From positions 21,302 to 85,301 of the forward strand of contig JAUXPP010000070.1 of NCBI GenBank assembly GCA_030683705.1: 64,000 nt of DNA. Direction: 5' to 3'. The stretch comes from Polaromonas sp. (GTDB lineage: Bacteria; Pseudomonadota; Gammaproteobacteria; Burkholderiales; Burkholderiaceae_C). Each line of letters begins with the position of its first letter. Position 1 is the stretch's first letter. The position numbers and the translations under genes are program-made. Positions 24,717-33,024 of this stretch are shown piece by piece. Under the pieces are notes generated by a model. That model had not been told where the DNA came from, ran no database searches, and was given only the letters and a program-made list of their open reading frames with translations.

Positions 24717-26966
24717 CTAGCTTTTTTGCACGGAAGTCGGCGACACCTTCTGGTCCTCACCCGCTAGTTTTTTTACCGCTGCACCAGCCTGGCCAGCGCT
24801 GCCCGAACCGAAGCGGCCTCCGGCCATAAACACCGAGTGGATCTTGCCCTCGGTATCACGCCCGATGTTTTGCCTGCCAATCCCACCAACCCAGCCAATC
24901 ACGTCATCGGCCAGCTCCATCACCAAGTGAAACAGGCCCTGGATGATGGTGTTCATGATCACGAAAAAGAGGAAAACGTAGCCTATGGCTGAGAAGATTC
25001 CCGTGATGCTGTTGCCTTGGGCCGCCGCCATTGCCGGCATGAACATCTGGAACACCAAAGACCCGAGCAAGATCACCAGAGCCGACGCCGCGAAGAAGGC
25101 AACGACCATCAGGATCGGCCTGAACAACAGGTTCAGGATATACAGGTAGCCTCGCTCGGTCCGCTGGCCCATGCCCTCTCCCTCGGCCTGCAGGTGGGCA
25201 AATGCCCACAACGGGGCGGCAGCAAGGGCCTCGACCACGATGCAGCAGTACTGTACTAAGCCGGCAACCCAGTTGATGAACGGCACCATGGGGATGTAGA
25301 TCGCGCACAGAGCGCCCACGGCAAAAAGGAGGCCGCCGACGTACGGTGCCATGCCCCCAACGGCCTTGACCAGGTCTGCTGTGAGCGCCGCGCCGATGCC
25401 GGCGGCCGGGGCCACTGCGGTGACCACGGGCGCTGCAGCGGACACTGCCGACGCGGCTGCGCCCAGCGTGCCGCTGAACCAGGTGGCTGCAAGGATCGTT
25501 TCACCAAGTACCATCATGTAATCGCCGATGTTCTTCATGGCGATGATCGGGTCCACAACGGTGGCAGAGCCGCCGGCTCCCGCCGTGCCAGCCTCCAGCA
25601 TTTTCCCGGTCAGAGTCTGACCAAGCGAACAGTTGCCGGTGGCGTTTAAGCCACCAAGGCAAAAGCGGCCAGGCTGGGTCTGGCCGAGGCCGTTGCTTCC
25701 CGTGTTCTCGCCACTCCCGGATTCGACATACACCCGGTCGAAGTCGTTGCTTGTGAGGGCTCCAGATCCTTGGTTATCGGGAGGACCGACAATCACAAAC
25801 TCGGTGGCATCGGCCGCCTGGATGACGGCTGCATTGACTTCGGCGTGGGTTGAGTAGAACGAACCGGCGCTGAACCAGCCATGTTTTGCCATATTGGCCA
25901 GCGCATCTTCTTTGATGGTCTGATCGTTGATATCGGCGATCTTCGTGGCTCCGCCATACCAGACCCCGGCAGCCCGAATTTGGTCGTTCGGATACGGAAC
26001 ACCTATGGCGCTGGTGCGCCGGTCGCCTGCGTACGTGTCGGCGATGGAGTGAATCCGAGACACGAACTGGGGAAAATTGGACGAGTAGCCCGACCAGGCC
26101 TGTTCATTGATCGCTTCGTAATCGACGGCGCCCGACCGAAAGCCGACAGCCGAGGAACCCCATCGGCCCTCTTGATCAACCAGGCCGCCCAGGTACGTTT
26201 TACGTTTGACGCCCACGGCATAGCACAGGGTGGGCTCGCTCTCCGTGCCCACTGCGCGGCCAATGACCGTTCCGGTCCGCTCGATCTGGCTGAACGGTAC
26301 CTCCTGCAGTCGGTTAGCTGCGGGCATCGAAACGGGCGGATCTGAAGCTTGGTATGCCTGGAGCTTGTCCTGGTGGGCCAGCTCGCATAAACGCTGCCTG
26401 AACAGGGCCAGCGCCATAGCGCTGGCGTCTCTGTTAGGGTCAATACGACTGAATCCAGCATTCACCAGGGTCGAACCCTGCGCGGCCAGCTGCAGGGCCT
26501 GGTTATACGCATAGTTCCCGAACGAGATCCCCCAGGAGGCAGCCACGATCATGATGATCTGGGACAGCGAGAAACCGCCGAAGGCCGGGATCAGCCCGCC
26601 GATACCGGTGACCATGCGCACCGGCATCCAGACCGCGCTCATGCGCTTGCCCAGCACCACGCCCTCGTGGGCCGTCTGGACAATGCCGGAGATGACGCCG
26701 TAGCTGGCGAATACGGTGCCGACAGCAAAAACGACGATGTTGAACACCAGGAAGATCGCGCCGAAAAGCGTGTTGGTCGTGAGGCCCGCGGTGAACGGGG
26801 ACGTGAAGCTCTCACCCAGCAGGCCTTCCATCAACCTGGTGGCCATGTCCTCGGGCGGCTTGAAGTCGCGGTATGGCGAAAGCACGTCCTGCGCACCGGC
26901 CGCGCTGGCCAGGCACAGCAGCAGGGCCGCCATCAGGGCTGCAAGAAATGGACGGTGGGTCGTCAT
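24717..26966 (-). CDS. DotA/TraY-family integral membrane protein
   Basis: Seen: 749 residues with a cleavable signal peptide (ALMAALLLCLASAAGAQ) and helices near residues 65-90 and 120-145. A large soluble (periplasmic) segment follows, then a C-terminal set of at least five helices including VPFINWVAGLVQY...AAPLWAFAHLQ and LFRPILMVVAFFAAS. Known: this layout and the PFINWV/APLWAFAHL region characterise DotA/TraY, an inner-membrane component of I-type (IncI, Dot/Icm) T4SS. No other T4SS gene is in the element. It starts with an ATGA overlap and is the last gene of a four-gene operon. Confidence 0.85.
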   Translation of the reverse strand: MTTHRPFLAALMAALLLCLASAAGAQDVLSPYRDFKPPEDMATRLMEGLLGESFTSPFTAGLTTNTLFGAIFLVFNIVVFAVGTVFASYGVISGIVQTAHEGVVLGKRMSAVWMPVRMVTGIGGLIPAFGGFSLSQIIMIVAASWGISFGNYAYNQALQLAAQGSTLVNAGFSRIDPNRDASAMALALFRQRLCELAHQDKLQAYQASDPPVSMPAANRLQEVPFSQIERTGTVIGRAVGTESEPTLCYAVGVKRKTYLGGLVDQEGRWGSSAVGFRSGAVDYEAINEQAWSGYSSNFPQFVSRIHSIADTYAGDRRTSAIGVPYPNDQIRAAGVWYGGATKIADINDQTIKEDALANMAKHGWFSAGSFYSTHAEVNAAVIQAADATEFVIVGPPDNQGSGALTSNDFDRVYVESGSGENTGSNGLGQTQPGRFCLGGLNATGNCSLGQTLTGKMLEAGTAGAGGSATVVDPIIAMKNIGDYMMVLGETILAATWFSGTLGAAASAVSAAAPVVTAVAPAAGIGAALTADLVKAVGGMAPYVGGLLFAVGALCAIYIPMVPFINWVAGLVQYCCIVVEALAAAPLWAFAHLQAEGEGMGQRTERGYLYILNLLFRPILMVVAFFAASALVILLGSLVFQMFMPAMAAAQGNSITGIFSAIGYVFLFFVIMNTIIQGLFHLVMELADDVIGWVGGIGRQNIGRDTEGKIHSVFMAGGRFGSGSAGQAGAAVKKLAGEDQKVSPTSVQKS

Positions 26967-27178
26967 GGGCGCTCCGTGGTATCGGTGTTCGGTTTCGGCC
27001 TGATGCCGGCCAGGCGGCGGATCGTGGGCATGTCCATCGTGGCCACCTGGACCACCGGACTTGCTGCGTGGGCAGCATCGATGAGCTGGTCGAGGGACTC
27101 GTGTGCTTGGGCGAGGCCTTGGTCCTTGGCCATCATCCCTACCCAGGCCCAAAAACAAGCCTCGTAGTGGGCGGTCAT
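26963..27178 (-). CDS. Small conserved-context protein (71 aa) in the DotA/TraY operon
   Basis: Seen: 71 residues, MTAHYEACFWAWVGMMAKDQ..., a helical N-half and a proline-rich tail. It overlaps both neighbours by four bases (ATGA at 27178 and 26966), which strongly supports a real gene in a translationally coupled chain. No family is recognised. Confidence 0.65.
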   Translation of the reverse strand: MTAHYEACFWAWVGMMAKDQGLAQAHESLDQLIDAAHAASPVVQVATMDMPTIRRLAGIRPKPNTDTTERP

Positions 27179-27801
27179 TTACGGATCCAGAGTGGATCAG
27201 TCAAGCGCCCGAAGACTCGCTTCCAGATGGGATGAGCCAGCTTCATGGCGATGCCGCCGAAAAACATGGCCAACAAGCTCCGAACCGCGGCTTCGATGTA
27301 TCCGGCCATAGTGGGTGACCGGTTCACCGTTTGGAAGGTCCTGGTCTGCTCTTTTCTGACATCGGTCACCGCGTGCCTGACCGACTTGAACTCGCGCTCC
27401 CTCACCTGTGCGAAAAACCTCGATTCGATGGCCGCGAAGTTGTCGAGCTTGTCACAGGCCACATCGGCCAGACGGAAAGACTTGCTGCTCCAGCTCTTGA
27501 GGTTTGGAAGCAAAGGCGGGGAGGACTGGATGCGAATGTCCATCATGCAAACGGGAGAAGTACCGTTGATCACTGACTCGTCGAACCACGGCGAAAAGAA
27601 CATGTAGACCATGAAAAACAGGATCAAGCCGATGGTGTTGGCCCAGATCGCCATGCGCATGATCGCGCTACCGGTCCCAAGGTTCTCGGATCGTCGGCCC
27701 TTGCGTGCACCGCAGCCGCTACAGACGGTTGCATACGCGGGCACGGATGTGGAGCAAAACGGGCAGGTGGGGCCGTAGTGGTCGATTTCCGGTGTGTTCA
27801 T
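27175..27801 (-). CDS. Zinc-ribbon membrane protein of unknown function
   Basis: Seen: 208 residues. An N-terminal zinc ribbon (CPFCSTSVPAYATVCSGCG, four Cys) is followed by a transmembrane helix (MAIWANTIGLILFFMVYMFFSP) and a long extracytoplasmic helical region. A second hydrophobic segment lies near the C-terminus (SLLAMFFGGIAMKLA). Start 27801 overlaps the upstream stop as ATGA. Known: such ribbon-plus-helix proteins are often regulatory or scaffolding. Inference: cytosolic ribbon with the body in the periplasm, possibly working with the DotA/TraY protein. Confidence 0.7.
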   Translation of the reverse strand: MNTPEIDHYGPTCPFCSTSVPAYATVCSGCGARKGRRSENLGTGSAIMRMAIWANTIGLILFFMVYMFFSPWFDESVINGTSPVCMMDIRIQSSPPLLPNLKSWSSKSFRLADVACDKLDNFAAIESRFFAQVREREFKSVRHAVTDVRKEQTRTFQTVNRSPTMAGYIEAAVRSLLAMFFGGIAMKLAHPIWKRVFGRLTDPLWIRK

Positions 27802-28346
27802 TTCGCCCCCCCTACTCGGGCGCGCGCCTGGCGCAGCAAATACTCGGCTTCTTGGCATTCGCGTTCAGCCCTGCGAAGCAGATCTCTGGTTACCTGCAGG
27901 CGCGCCTCGACACCCTGGACAGCTTCGTCGAGCTGGGCCTGAAGTTCGAATGCGTCACCAAGCTCCGCTTCGAGCAGACGCAGCTCTGTTCCCGATGAAC
28001 CAGCCTGCTCCGCAGCTGTGCGCCGCTCCTGAACTTGTCGGACGATCCCACGATGGCTATCCAGCTGGGCCCGCGCCTCGACATAGGCTGCTTCAAGGGG
28101 AAGCAGTTCGGCCTCGTGAGCACAGACGACCTCACCCGCCACCCTGACCCTTTTCTCAAGGACTTCTACCTCATTTACGGGGGCGGGCAACGGATCCGAT
28201 ACGGACCAAACAGACTCCGGTTTCATCTCGAGAGGCCCGCCGGCAGGAGGCCAGTCCACATAGGTCCCGGTGGCGTCTTTGGCGACAAGGAAGCATGGGA
28301 TCCGCTGCATCGCGGTTTGAATTTGCGTTTCAAGTTTTCGATTCAT
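27798..28346 (-). CDS. Coiled-coil protein of unknown function
   Basis: Seen: 182 residues. The N-terminal ~55 residues are compact (IQTAMQRIPCFLVAKDATGTYVDWPP). Residues 60-180 form a continuous charged, Leu-rich coiled coil with frequent Ala/Glu/Arg. Start 28346 is chosen because AAGGAAG lies six bases upstream. It is the first gene of the operon ending in DotA/TraY; the 637-bp gap upstream should contain the promoter. Confidence 0.65.
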   Translation of the reverse strand: MNRKLETQIQTAMQRIPCFLVAKDATGTYVDWPPAGGPLEMKPESVWSVSDPLPAPVNEVEVLEKRVRVAGEVVCAHEAELLPLEAAYVEARAQLDSHRGIVRQVQERRTAAEQAGSSGTELRLLEAELGDAFELQAQLDEAVQGVEARLQVTRDLLRRAERECQEAEYLLRQARARVGGAK

Positions 28347-28983
28347 TCGTCTTCCTTCTTGCGCCATCGGCGCGTTGACTTCGTCTTAAAAGTTCACCGG
28401 ATTTGAAAGATTTCGGCCCTTCGATGATTTTTTTCACCGGCGGGATTAACCTTTTTTGTTCTCCGTGTTTTGATGAGTTCCAGGCCCGGAAGATGGCGGC
28501 CCCGGGGATGGGCAGAATGAACGGGGAAGCTTTGTAAAAACGAGAAGACATGGACGCGTAGACACGCAGTGCGAGCGGCCGTACGAGCGGTTTTATGAAC
28601 ACCCCGTGCAGTCGGCACAGCACCGGGGCAGACTTCTGTAGGAATAGCCAGGAACTCATAAAAAAACGTGGACGAGGTCACGTCACCGCCGAGGAAAAAG
28701 CCGCGCGGCGAGCGCCCATTCGGCCGCAGGCCGACAAATAAAAGGCGGCGCAGCCGTTGCCGCAGGGCGGCGGTATGCGGTCCCCACTCCCGCCTGCCGG
28801 GCGTGGCGCGTGGCGCCTCGCCCTCCCCAGGTGCGCCCAGCGGCAGGAGGGCGTCGCCGTCCTGGGAGCGACGGCACAGGGATCGTTACCCGAATGGGAC
28901 GGGGCGCAGACCCGGTCCCGCGCAGCGGGATAGAGCGCGGTCCGCGCAGCGGAGTGCCCCAGACACTGCCAGCCGTTTTAGTT
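28347..28983. other. 637-bp gap with GCA-loop hairpins between relaxase and DotA/TraY operons
   Basis: No supported gene. The 28680-28960 part is very GC-rich and full of perfect hairpins with a GCA loop: 28720-28734 (TCGGCC-GCA-GGCCGA), 28916-28930 (TCCCGC-GCA-GCGGGA) and 28941-28953 (TCCGC-GCA-GCGGA). The AT-richer left part (28347-28650) probably holds the operon promoter. A 109-residue minus frame there is not convincing. Confidence 0.6.
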
Positions 28984-31155
28984 TTAACCACGGGGAACAT
29001 CAAAACCATCCTTCAGCGGCGAATCAGGATCCAGCCAATCCATATCGACTCGGCCTGTCCCGCCGCCCCCCTCATCGCCACCATCCTCAACTGGTGCGAC
29101 CGGCATCGGGTACCGCCGCTCTGTCTCCTCGAATTTCTCGATAGCGTTCAAAAACGGGGTTGCCGCAGCAAAATACTTATCTTTCGATTCGGGGTGCGAA
29201 ATAAACAGTTGGATACCATCGCGTAAGCCGCCCAACGAGGTTTCCAAGGCCTTGGCCGCCTCCCGCAGCGGAGCGTGCAACGCAACTTCGCTGCGCCGAC
29301 TTTCCACCGCCTTGCGGATCAGCGTGTACTGGACCAACAAGCGCTGCTGGGCCTCTTGGTGCTCTTTTTGAAGCAATGGCGTGACCCCAGCGCCGGCAGC
29401 AGCGACTCGGCTTGCAAAGAATTTTTTTCGATACGCGCCCGCCCTGAGCTCCAAAACCATCAGTGCGGCCTTTAGGTCGCTCGTTGCCGAACCAGCGGCA
29501 ACTGGTGCTGATGCTGATGCCACGGGCGCCGCAGACCTGCCCTCAGCGTCAAGCAAGCGGGCAAGTTGCGGCTCGTTCGCAGCCTCGCGCGGCAGCGCCG
29601 CCGCTGACCTGAGCTTGACGGCTGCGGTCACCTGCTCGACCACGTCTGCGACGCCGTCGATGCTCGACATCGGCACCGGTCCTGGCAGCGCCTCGGCCTT
29701 GACCGGCTCGAACGTCAACGCGCCAGCGATTGGATGACGATATGTCTGCAGCTGCGCCGGGCGCAGCGCAAGGCCTAGGCGGGCAAGAAGGGCTTTCAGG
29801 AATGCGATCACGGACTCGGCGAGGGCGGCGCTGATCTCTACCAACGCCGCACCCAGGGCAAGCAGCGCGCTCGACAGCCGCGACAATTCCCGACCGTGAG
29901 CCTCTTCGGCTTCCTGTCTCCCAAAAACTTGATTCTTGCGAGACTCATTTGAACTCTGCGGAACACTATTCGGCAGAACACGCACCAGCATGGTGGGTAC
30001 ACGGCTGGCCGGAGGCTGCAGGGCCGTCATCGGTGTTGGCAGGGCGGGATTCTCTTGCGCCTGGTCGGCATCGGCGACGAAGCGGTGTGCGATTTTTGGC
30101 CAGGAGAGGTCCTTGCCGAGGGTGCTGGCCTTTGACCAAGTGTCGGTGCCAATAACGCGGACCTTCCAGCCATAAATTTCTTGGCCGGCACCTCGGCGTT
30201 GGAACTCGGTTTCGTGGCCGGCCTGGGCGAGCAGACGCTGGAATTCTTCGAGGTCCTTGGCCTCGGCCAGCAGCTCTCGGATTCGCTTGGCATCGGGCAG
30301 CTTGGAATCGGGCATTGACTGGTTCATTCGCTCGGTGCGGCGGGAAGCACTCTGGGCAGCCTCGCGGTCACCAGGGGCATCGGGGGAGGACGGGGGCAGT
30401 GGGTTCAAGTTCAGCTCTCTTTCTATTTTTCGACTTGCAGAACGGTTTTTTTGATACGACTGGGAGTCGCTAACGACCTCACCATTGGTGAGGACGCGCG
30501 AGAAGAAACAATGCAAATGCGGTAGGTCGGTGTCGTCATGGAGCCAGGCCGCGTGCGGCGCGTCGGCAGCACCGTGCGCGGCCAGCGCAATAGAAAGTGC
30601 TGTCTTCCATTCATCAAGCGATAGCGGGCGGTCGCCGGGGTCGGGTGACAGGATGAGGTGGCCGACGGCTTTACCGAGGCCAGGGCGCAGGCGCCGCAGC
30701 GCGCCGAACTCGGCCGCGATCGCGCGCGGGGTTTGGCCCGCGAAGGTGGAAAACGTGGGGGGCGCATGCTGTTTCAGTCCTCGCTCGCGCCCGCCTGCAG
30801 CTGGGCGAGCGAGATTGCCTGGCCGTCGCATGCCGACGGGATCGGCGGCTGCTCCTCGGTCCAGGTCATGGAGTGCGTCCGCATGCAATAACACTTCACC
30901 GTGACTTTCTCTGGTTCGCCGTCCGTGGTCGGCTCGGGGGTGGTGAACCACATTGAGGAAGGACAGGTGCGGCAGGCTGCTGAGACCGGTGGCGGGTTGA
31001 CCTCTTCGGCGCGAAGACTGATCAGAGTCGGAGAAACGTAATGCATAGTTTTTTGGGTCTAGAGGTTGTGGGTGGTGGACGGGGGCCTTGAAAAGTTGGG
31101 AGATGTAGTTCAGCAGGCCACGGCCGCCTTTGCCGAGCCGAATTTTGAGGATCAT
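28984..31155 (-). CDS. MOBP-type relaxase (mobilisation nuclease)
   Basis: Nicks oriT and leads the strand into the recipient. Seen: 723 residues from ATG 31155 (ATGA overlap with mobC). The N-terminal MILKIRLGKGGRGLLNYISQ is followed, after an odd ~90-residue stretch, by PPTFSTFAGQTPRAIAAEFG, AVGHLILSPDPGDRPLSLDEW and the metal motif HDDTDLPHLHCFFSR (206-220). The long C-terminus is helical. The stretch at residues ~38-127 has low-complexity composition and holds another coding-like ORF in a different frame. A frame open upstream of 31155 is only the mobC shadow. Confidence 0.88.
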   Translation of the reverse strand: MILKIRLGKGGRGLLNYISQLFKAPVHHPQPLDPKNYALRFSDSDQSSRRRGQPATGLSSLPHLSFLNVVHHPRADHGRRTRESHGEVLLHADALHDLDRGAAADPVGMRRPGNLARPAAGGRERGLKQHAPPTFSTFAGQTPRAIAAEFGALRRLRPGLGKAVGHLILSPDPGDRPLSLDEWKTALSIALAAHGAADAPHAAWLHDDTDLPHLHCFFSRVLTNGEVVSDSQSYQKNRSASRKIERELNLNPLPPSSPDAPGDREAAQSASRRTERMNQSMPDSKLPDAKRIRELLAEAKDLEEFQRLLAQAGHETEFQRRGAGQEIYGWKVRVIGTDTWSKASTLGKDLSWPKIAHRFVADADQAQENPALPTPMTALQPPASRVPTMLVRVLPNSVPQSSNESRKNQVFGRQEAEEAHGRELSRLSSALLALGAALVEISAALAESVIAFLKALLARLGLALRPAQLQTYRHPIAGALTFEPVKAEALPGPVPMSSIDGVADVVEQVTAAVKLRSAAALPREAANEPQLARLLDAEGRSAAPVASASAPVAAGSATSDLKAALMVLELRAGAYRKKFFASRVAAAGAGVTPLLQKEHQEAQQRLLVQYTLIRKAVESRRSEVALHAPLREAAKALETSLGGLRDGIQLFISHPESKDKYFAAATPFLNAIEKFEETERRYPMPVAPVEDGGDEGGGGTGRVDMDWLDPDSPLKDGFDVPRG
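30774..31046 (-). CDS. Cys-rich small protein nested out of frame inside the relaxase gene
   Basis: Seen: 90 residues in a frame offset from the relaxase. It has CRTC (25-28), an MWF motif, VKCYC (50-54), a THSMTW segment and SACDG, a spacing that looks like a small metal-binding protein. Its composition is far more protein-like than the relaxase frame across the same bases. I associate C-x2-C...VKCYC...CDG proteins with mobile elements, without known function. The ATG at 31046 has only a weak ribosome site. A real overlapping gene, or evidence that the relaxase was interrupted here. Confidence 0.55.
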   Translation of the reverse strand: MHYVSPTLISLRAEEVNPPPVSAACRTCPSSMWFTTPEPTTDGEPEKVTVKCYCMRTHSMTWTEEQPPIPSACDGQAISLAQLQAGASED

Positions 31156-31544
31156 CTTTTTGATGCGCCGATTAGGTCGGCGCGCAATCCCCCGACCTGG
31201 TCGATCGTTTTTTCCAAAAGCGCGCGGACCTGTGCCAGGTCGATGACCTGGGCCTGACCAGCGACTTGGACTTGGTTCAGGTGATGTGCCAGCTGGTTCA
31301 AATTCCCGGCGGTACGGGCCAGCTCGGCATAAGCCGCGCGGTTCAGTTCCGGCGCTGCCGCGACAGGGGCGCGCTGGCCGAGCGAGCGCTGGCGGATCAG
31401 CTTGCTGATACTCACGCCAGCCTGGCGGGCATGCGCGGCGAGTTCGGCACCTTCTAGGGCCGTCATCCGCACTGTGTGATAACAAAATCTTCCACCAGGA
31501 AGATCAGGATCATCACAATGAATTTTTGATTTGTGCATTTGCAT
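31152..31544 (-). CDS. mobC: MobC-like relaxosome accessory protein
   Basis: Seen: 130 residues. The basic N-terminus with RMTALEGAELAAHARQAGVSISKLIRQRSLG is typical of the ribbon-helix-helix part of MobC/NikA-type proteins. NRAAYAELARTAGNLNQLAHHLNQ is the conserved MobC C-terminal helix. Known: these proteins bind oriT and help the relaxase open it. The stop overlaps the relaxase start. The inverted repeat at 31592 lies 48 bp upstream, the expected oriT position. Confidence 0.85.
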   Translation of the reverse strand: MQMHKSKIHCDDPDLPGGRFCYHTVRMTALEGAELAAHARQAGVSISKLIRQRSLGQRAPVAAAPELNRAAYAELARTAGNLNQLAHHLNQVQVAGQAQVIDLAQVRALLEKTIDQVGGLRADLIGASKR

Positions 31545-31591
31545 CCGTTCAAATTTTTTGGCGACCGAAGGGAGTAAAAAAAATCAAGCGA

Positions 31592-31656
31592 CCACCACCC
31601 AAAAACGCAGTGTTGGGTGGTGGACATGGCTTGCTCCCCGCCTGACCTATTCGGCC
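31592..31656. other. Candidate oriT
   Basis: Perfect 10-bp inverted repeat CCACCACCCA / TGGGTGGTGG (31592-31601, 31614-31623), then ACCTATTCGGCC at 31645-31656. The latter matches the IncP nick region ACCTATCCTGCC at 10 of 12 positions by eye. Sited between the control operon and mobC. The nick position is inferred. Confidence 0.5.
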
Positions 31657-31759
31657 TATGATCCGACTGCCGCTGTTTTTATGTGCCACCAAAAGTACAC
31701 AGCAAGTGCACTCTGATTCGAGCAGCACACCTGCCAGGGCGTGCCTGCCCAGCCTTGCG

Positions 31760-32635
31760 CTACGGTGCTGGCGGCGATTTTTCGCCGCCTGACCTGATGG
31801 CCGCCAACTGAGCAAGGGCGGCTTGGCGGCCCGCCAGTTGACGCGGGCTGCGCACCGGCACAATCCCCTCCCGCGTCGCCGGTGGCGGTGTGGACATGGC
31901 GATTTCCGACCGAGCCGCAGCCGCCGCTTTGGCGGCGCGGGCCTGAGCGATGGCCGGCGCAAGTTCAAGAAGCGCACCCGTTGCCAGCTCCCGCGCGGCT
32001 AGCCCACGCAGCCAGCCCGCAGGGTTGGCAATGCGACGGCGCTCCATGGCACCAGCCAGCTCGTCTGCAAGCGCCTGACGGCGCTCCGGCTTGGTCAACC
32101 TCAGCGCCTCGCTGCAGGCCTGTTTTTGGACTTCTTGCAGGCCGGCAGGCCATTCGATTTCATCAACCACCACCACTTTTTCAAACGCCGTCTGTGGTGG
32201 TGGTGTTAATACTGTTGTTAATACTGTTGTTGGTAAGGGCTCTGGTTTGCCGTGCTCGGACGAACCGGGCGCGGATTCACCGTGCTCGGTAAACCACTGC
32301 GCGGTAACGGGCTCGGGATCCGGCAAAAACTCCAAGTCCGCGGCCGTAAAGCGGCCACCTTGTCTTGCTTTGTGCTCGACCAAATAGCCAAGCTGCAACA
32401 ATTGCTTCCGCGACCGCCACCACGCGTCCAGTCCGATGCCCAGGACGCTCAAAAGATGGTCTCGCCGCACTACCCAACCCGGCGGACGAATACAAAGCCA
32501 TACGCCAACGAGCCGCGCAGTCGGGCCCAGCCTGACATCGATCACAAGTGCTTCCGGCACCGCACCCCATGGCCTTTTTTTGTTTATTTTTATGCGCTCG
32601 CCACCGTCTTTTTTTTCACGCTCGACGCTGCTCAT
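31760..32635 (-). CDS. Winged-helix DNA-binding protein, replication/mobilisation-associated
   Basis: Seen: 291 residues. Residues ~20-100 form a winged helix (LGPTARLVGVWLCIRPPGWVVRRDHLLSVLGIGLDAWWRSRKQLLQLGYL). A charged linker and an Ala/Arg-rich helical C-terminus follow. Related proteins on plasmids and ICEs are annotated as helix-turn-helix or replication proteins. Inference: transcriptional or replication control of the element. The ATG overlaps the preceding gene's stop by four bases. A promoter for mobC should lie downstream, near 31545-31759. Confidence 0.6.
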   Translation of the reverse strand: MSSVEREKKDGGERIKINKKRPWGAVPEALVIDVRLGPTARLVGVWLCIRPPGWVVRRDHLLSVLGIGLDAWWRSRKQLLQLGYLVEHKARQGGRFTAADLEFLPDPEPVTAQWFTEHGESAPGSSEHGKPEPLPTTVLTTVLTPPPQTAFEKVVVVDEIEWPAGLQEVQKQACSEALRLTKPERRQALADELAGAMERRRIANPAGWLRGLAARELATGALLELAPAIAQARAAKAAAAARSEIAMSTPPPATREGIVPVRSPRQLAGRQAALAQLAAIRSGGEKSPPAP

Positions 32636-33024
32636 TTCGCAGACCCATCAAAAATGGTGTGGTTCGCGTGCAGTCGCTGTGCAACGAGTTCAGCCAGCTT
32701 GTTTATCATTTCATTCTGAGTGCCTGCCAGAGCATCAAGACGGTCTCCCGCTGGAGCCCAGCCGGGATTCCGTCTTTTTTTCTCTTCGAGAAGGCCCGTT
32801 GATAGAAGTTTTTTGCCGCGTTGGTCCAGCCATTGATCACACTCTTTGACATTCACCCAAAGGCCCCCCAGCCTCCTTCTTTCCAAAAAGTCTGGGTAGC
32901 GTGTTTTCCAGTTCGACTGAACGTTTTTTTGGTCAAGTGGCAAGAGATGAGCGCAAGCACCCAACTGCACGAATTTCGGAAGATCACCCAGATCTACCGG
33001 GTGCAAATTTTCGATAAAAATCAT
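32632..33024 (-). CDS. Hypothetical protein (130 aa), middle gene of control operon
   Basis: Seen: the first ~75 residues (LGACAHLLPLDQKNVQSNWKTRYPDFLERRRLGGLWVNVKECDQWL) resemble small DNA-binding proteins that read a site through one helix-turn-helix, with a DQWL-type end as in excisionase folds. The C-terminal part is a helix ending in a Leu/Ala-rich segment. It overlaps both neighbours by four bases. Function not recognised. Confidence 0.6.
   Translation of the reverse strand: MIFIENLHPVDLGDLPKFVQLGACAHLLPLDQKNVQSNWKTRYPDFLERRRLGGLWVNVKECDQWLDQRGKKLLSTGLLEEKKRRNPGWAPAGDRLDALAGTQNEMINKLAELVAQRLHANHTIFDGSAK

Noticed and set aside
28330..28659. 109-residue minus-strand frame upstream of the coiled-coil gene
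   Set aside because: Overlaps the start of that gene, has no ribosome site and no recognisable motif. It could be real but is unsupported.
31156..31485. 110-residue N-terminal extension of the relaxase frame
   Set aside because: It covers mobC in another frame and has wrong-frame composition. The ATGA overlap at 31155 sets the true start.
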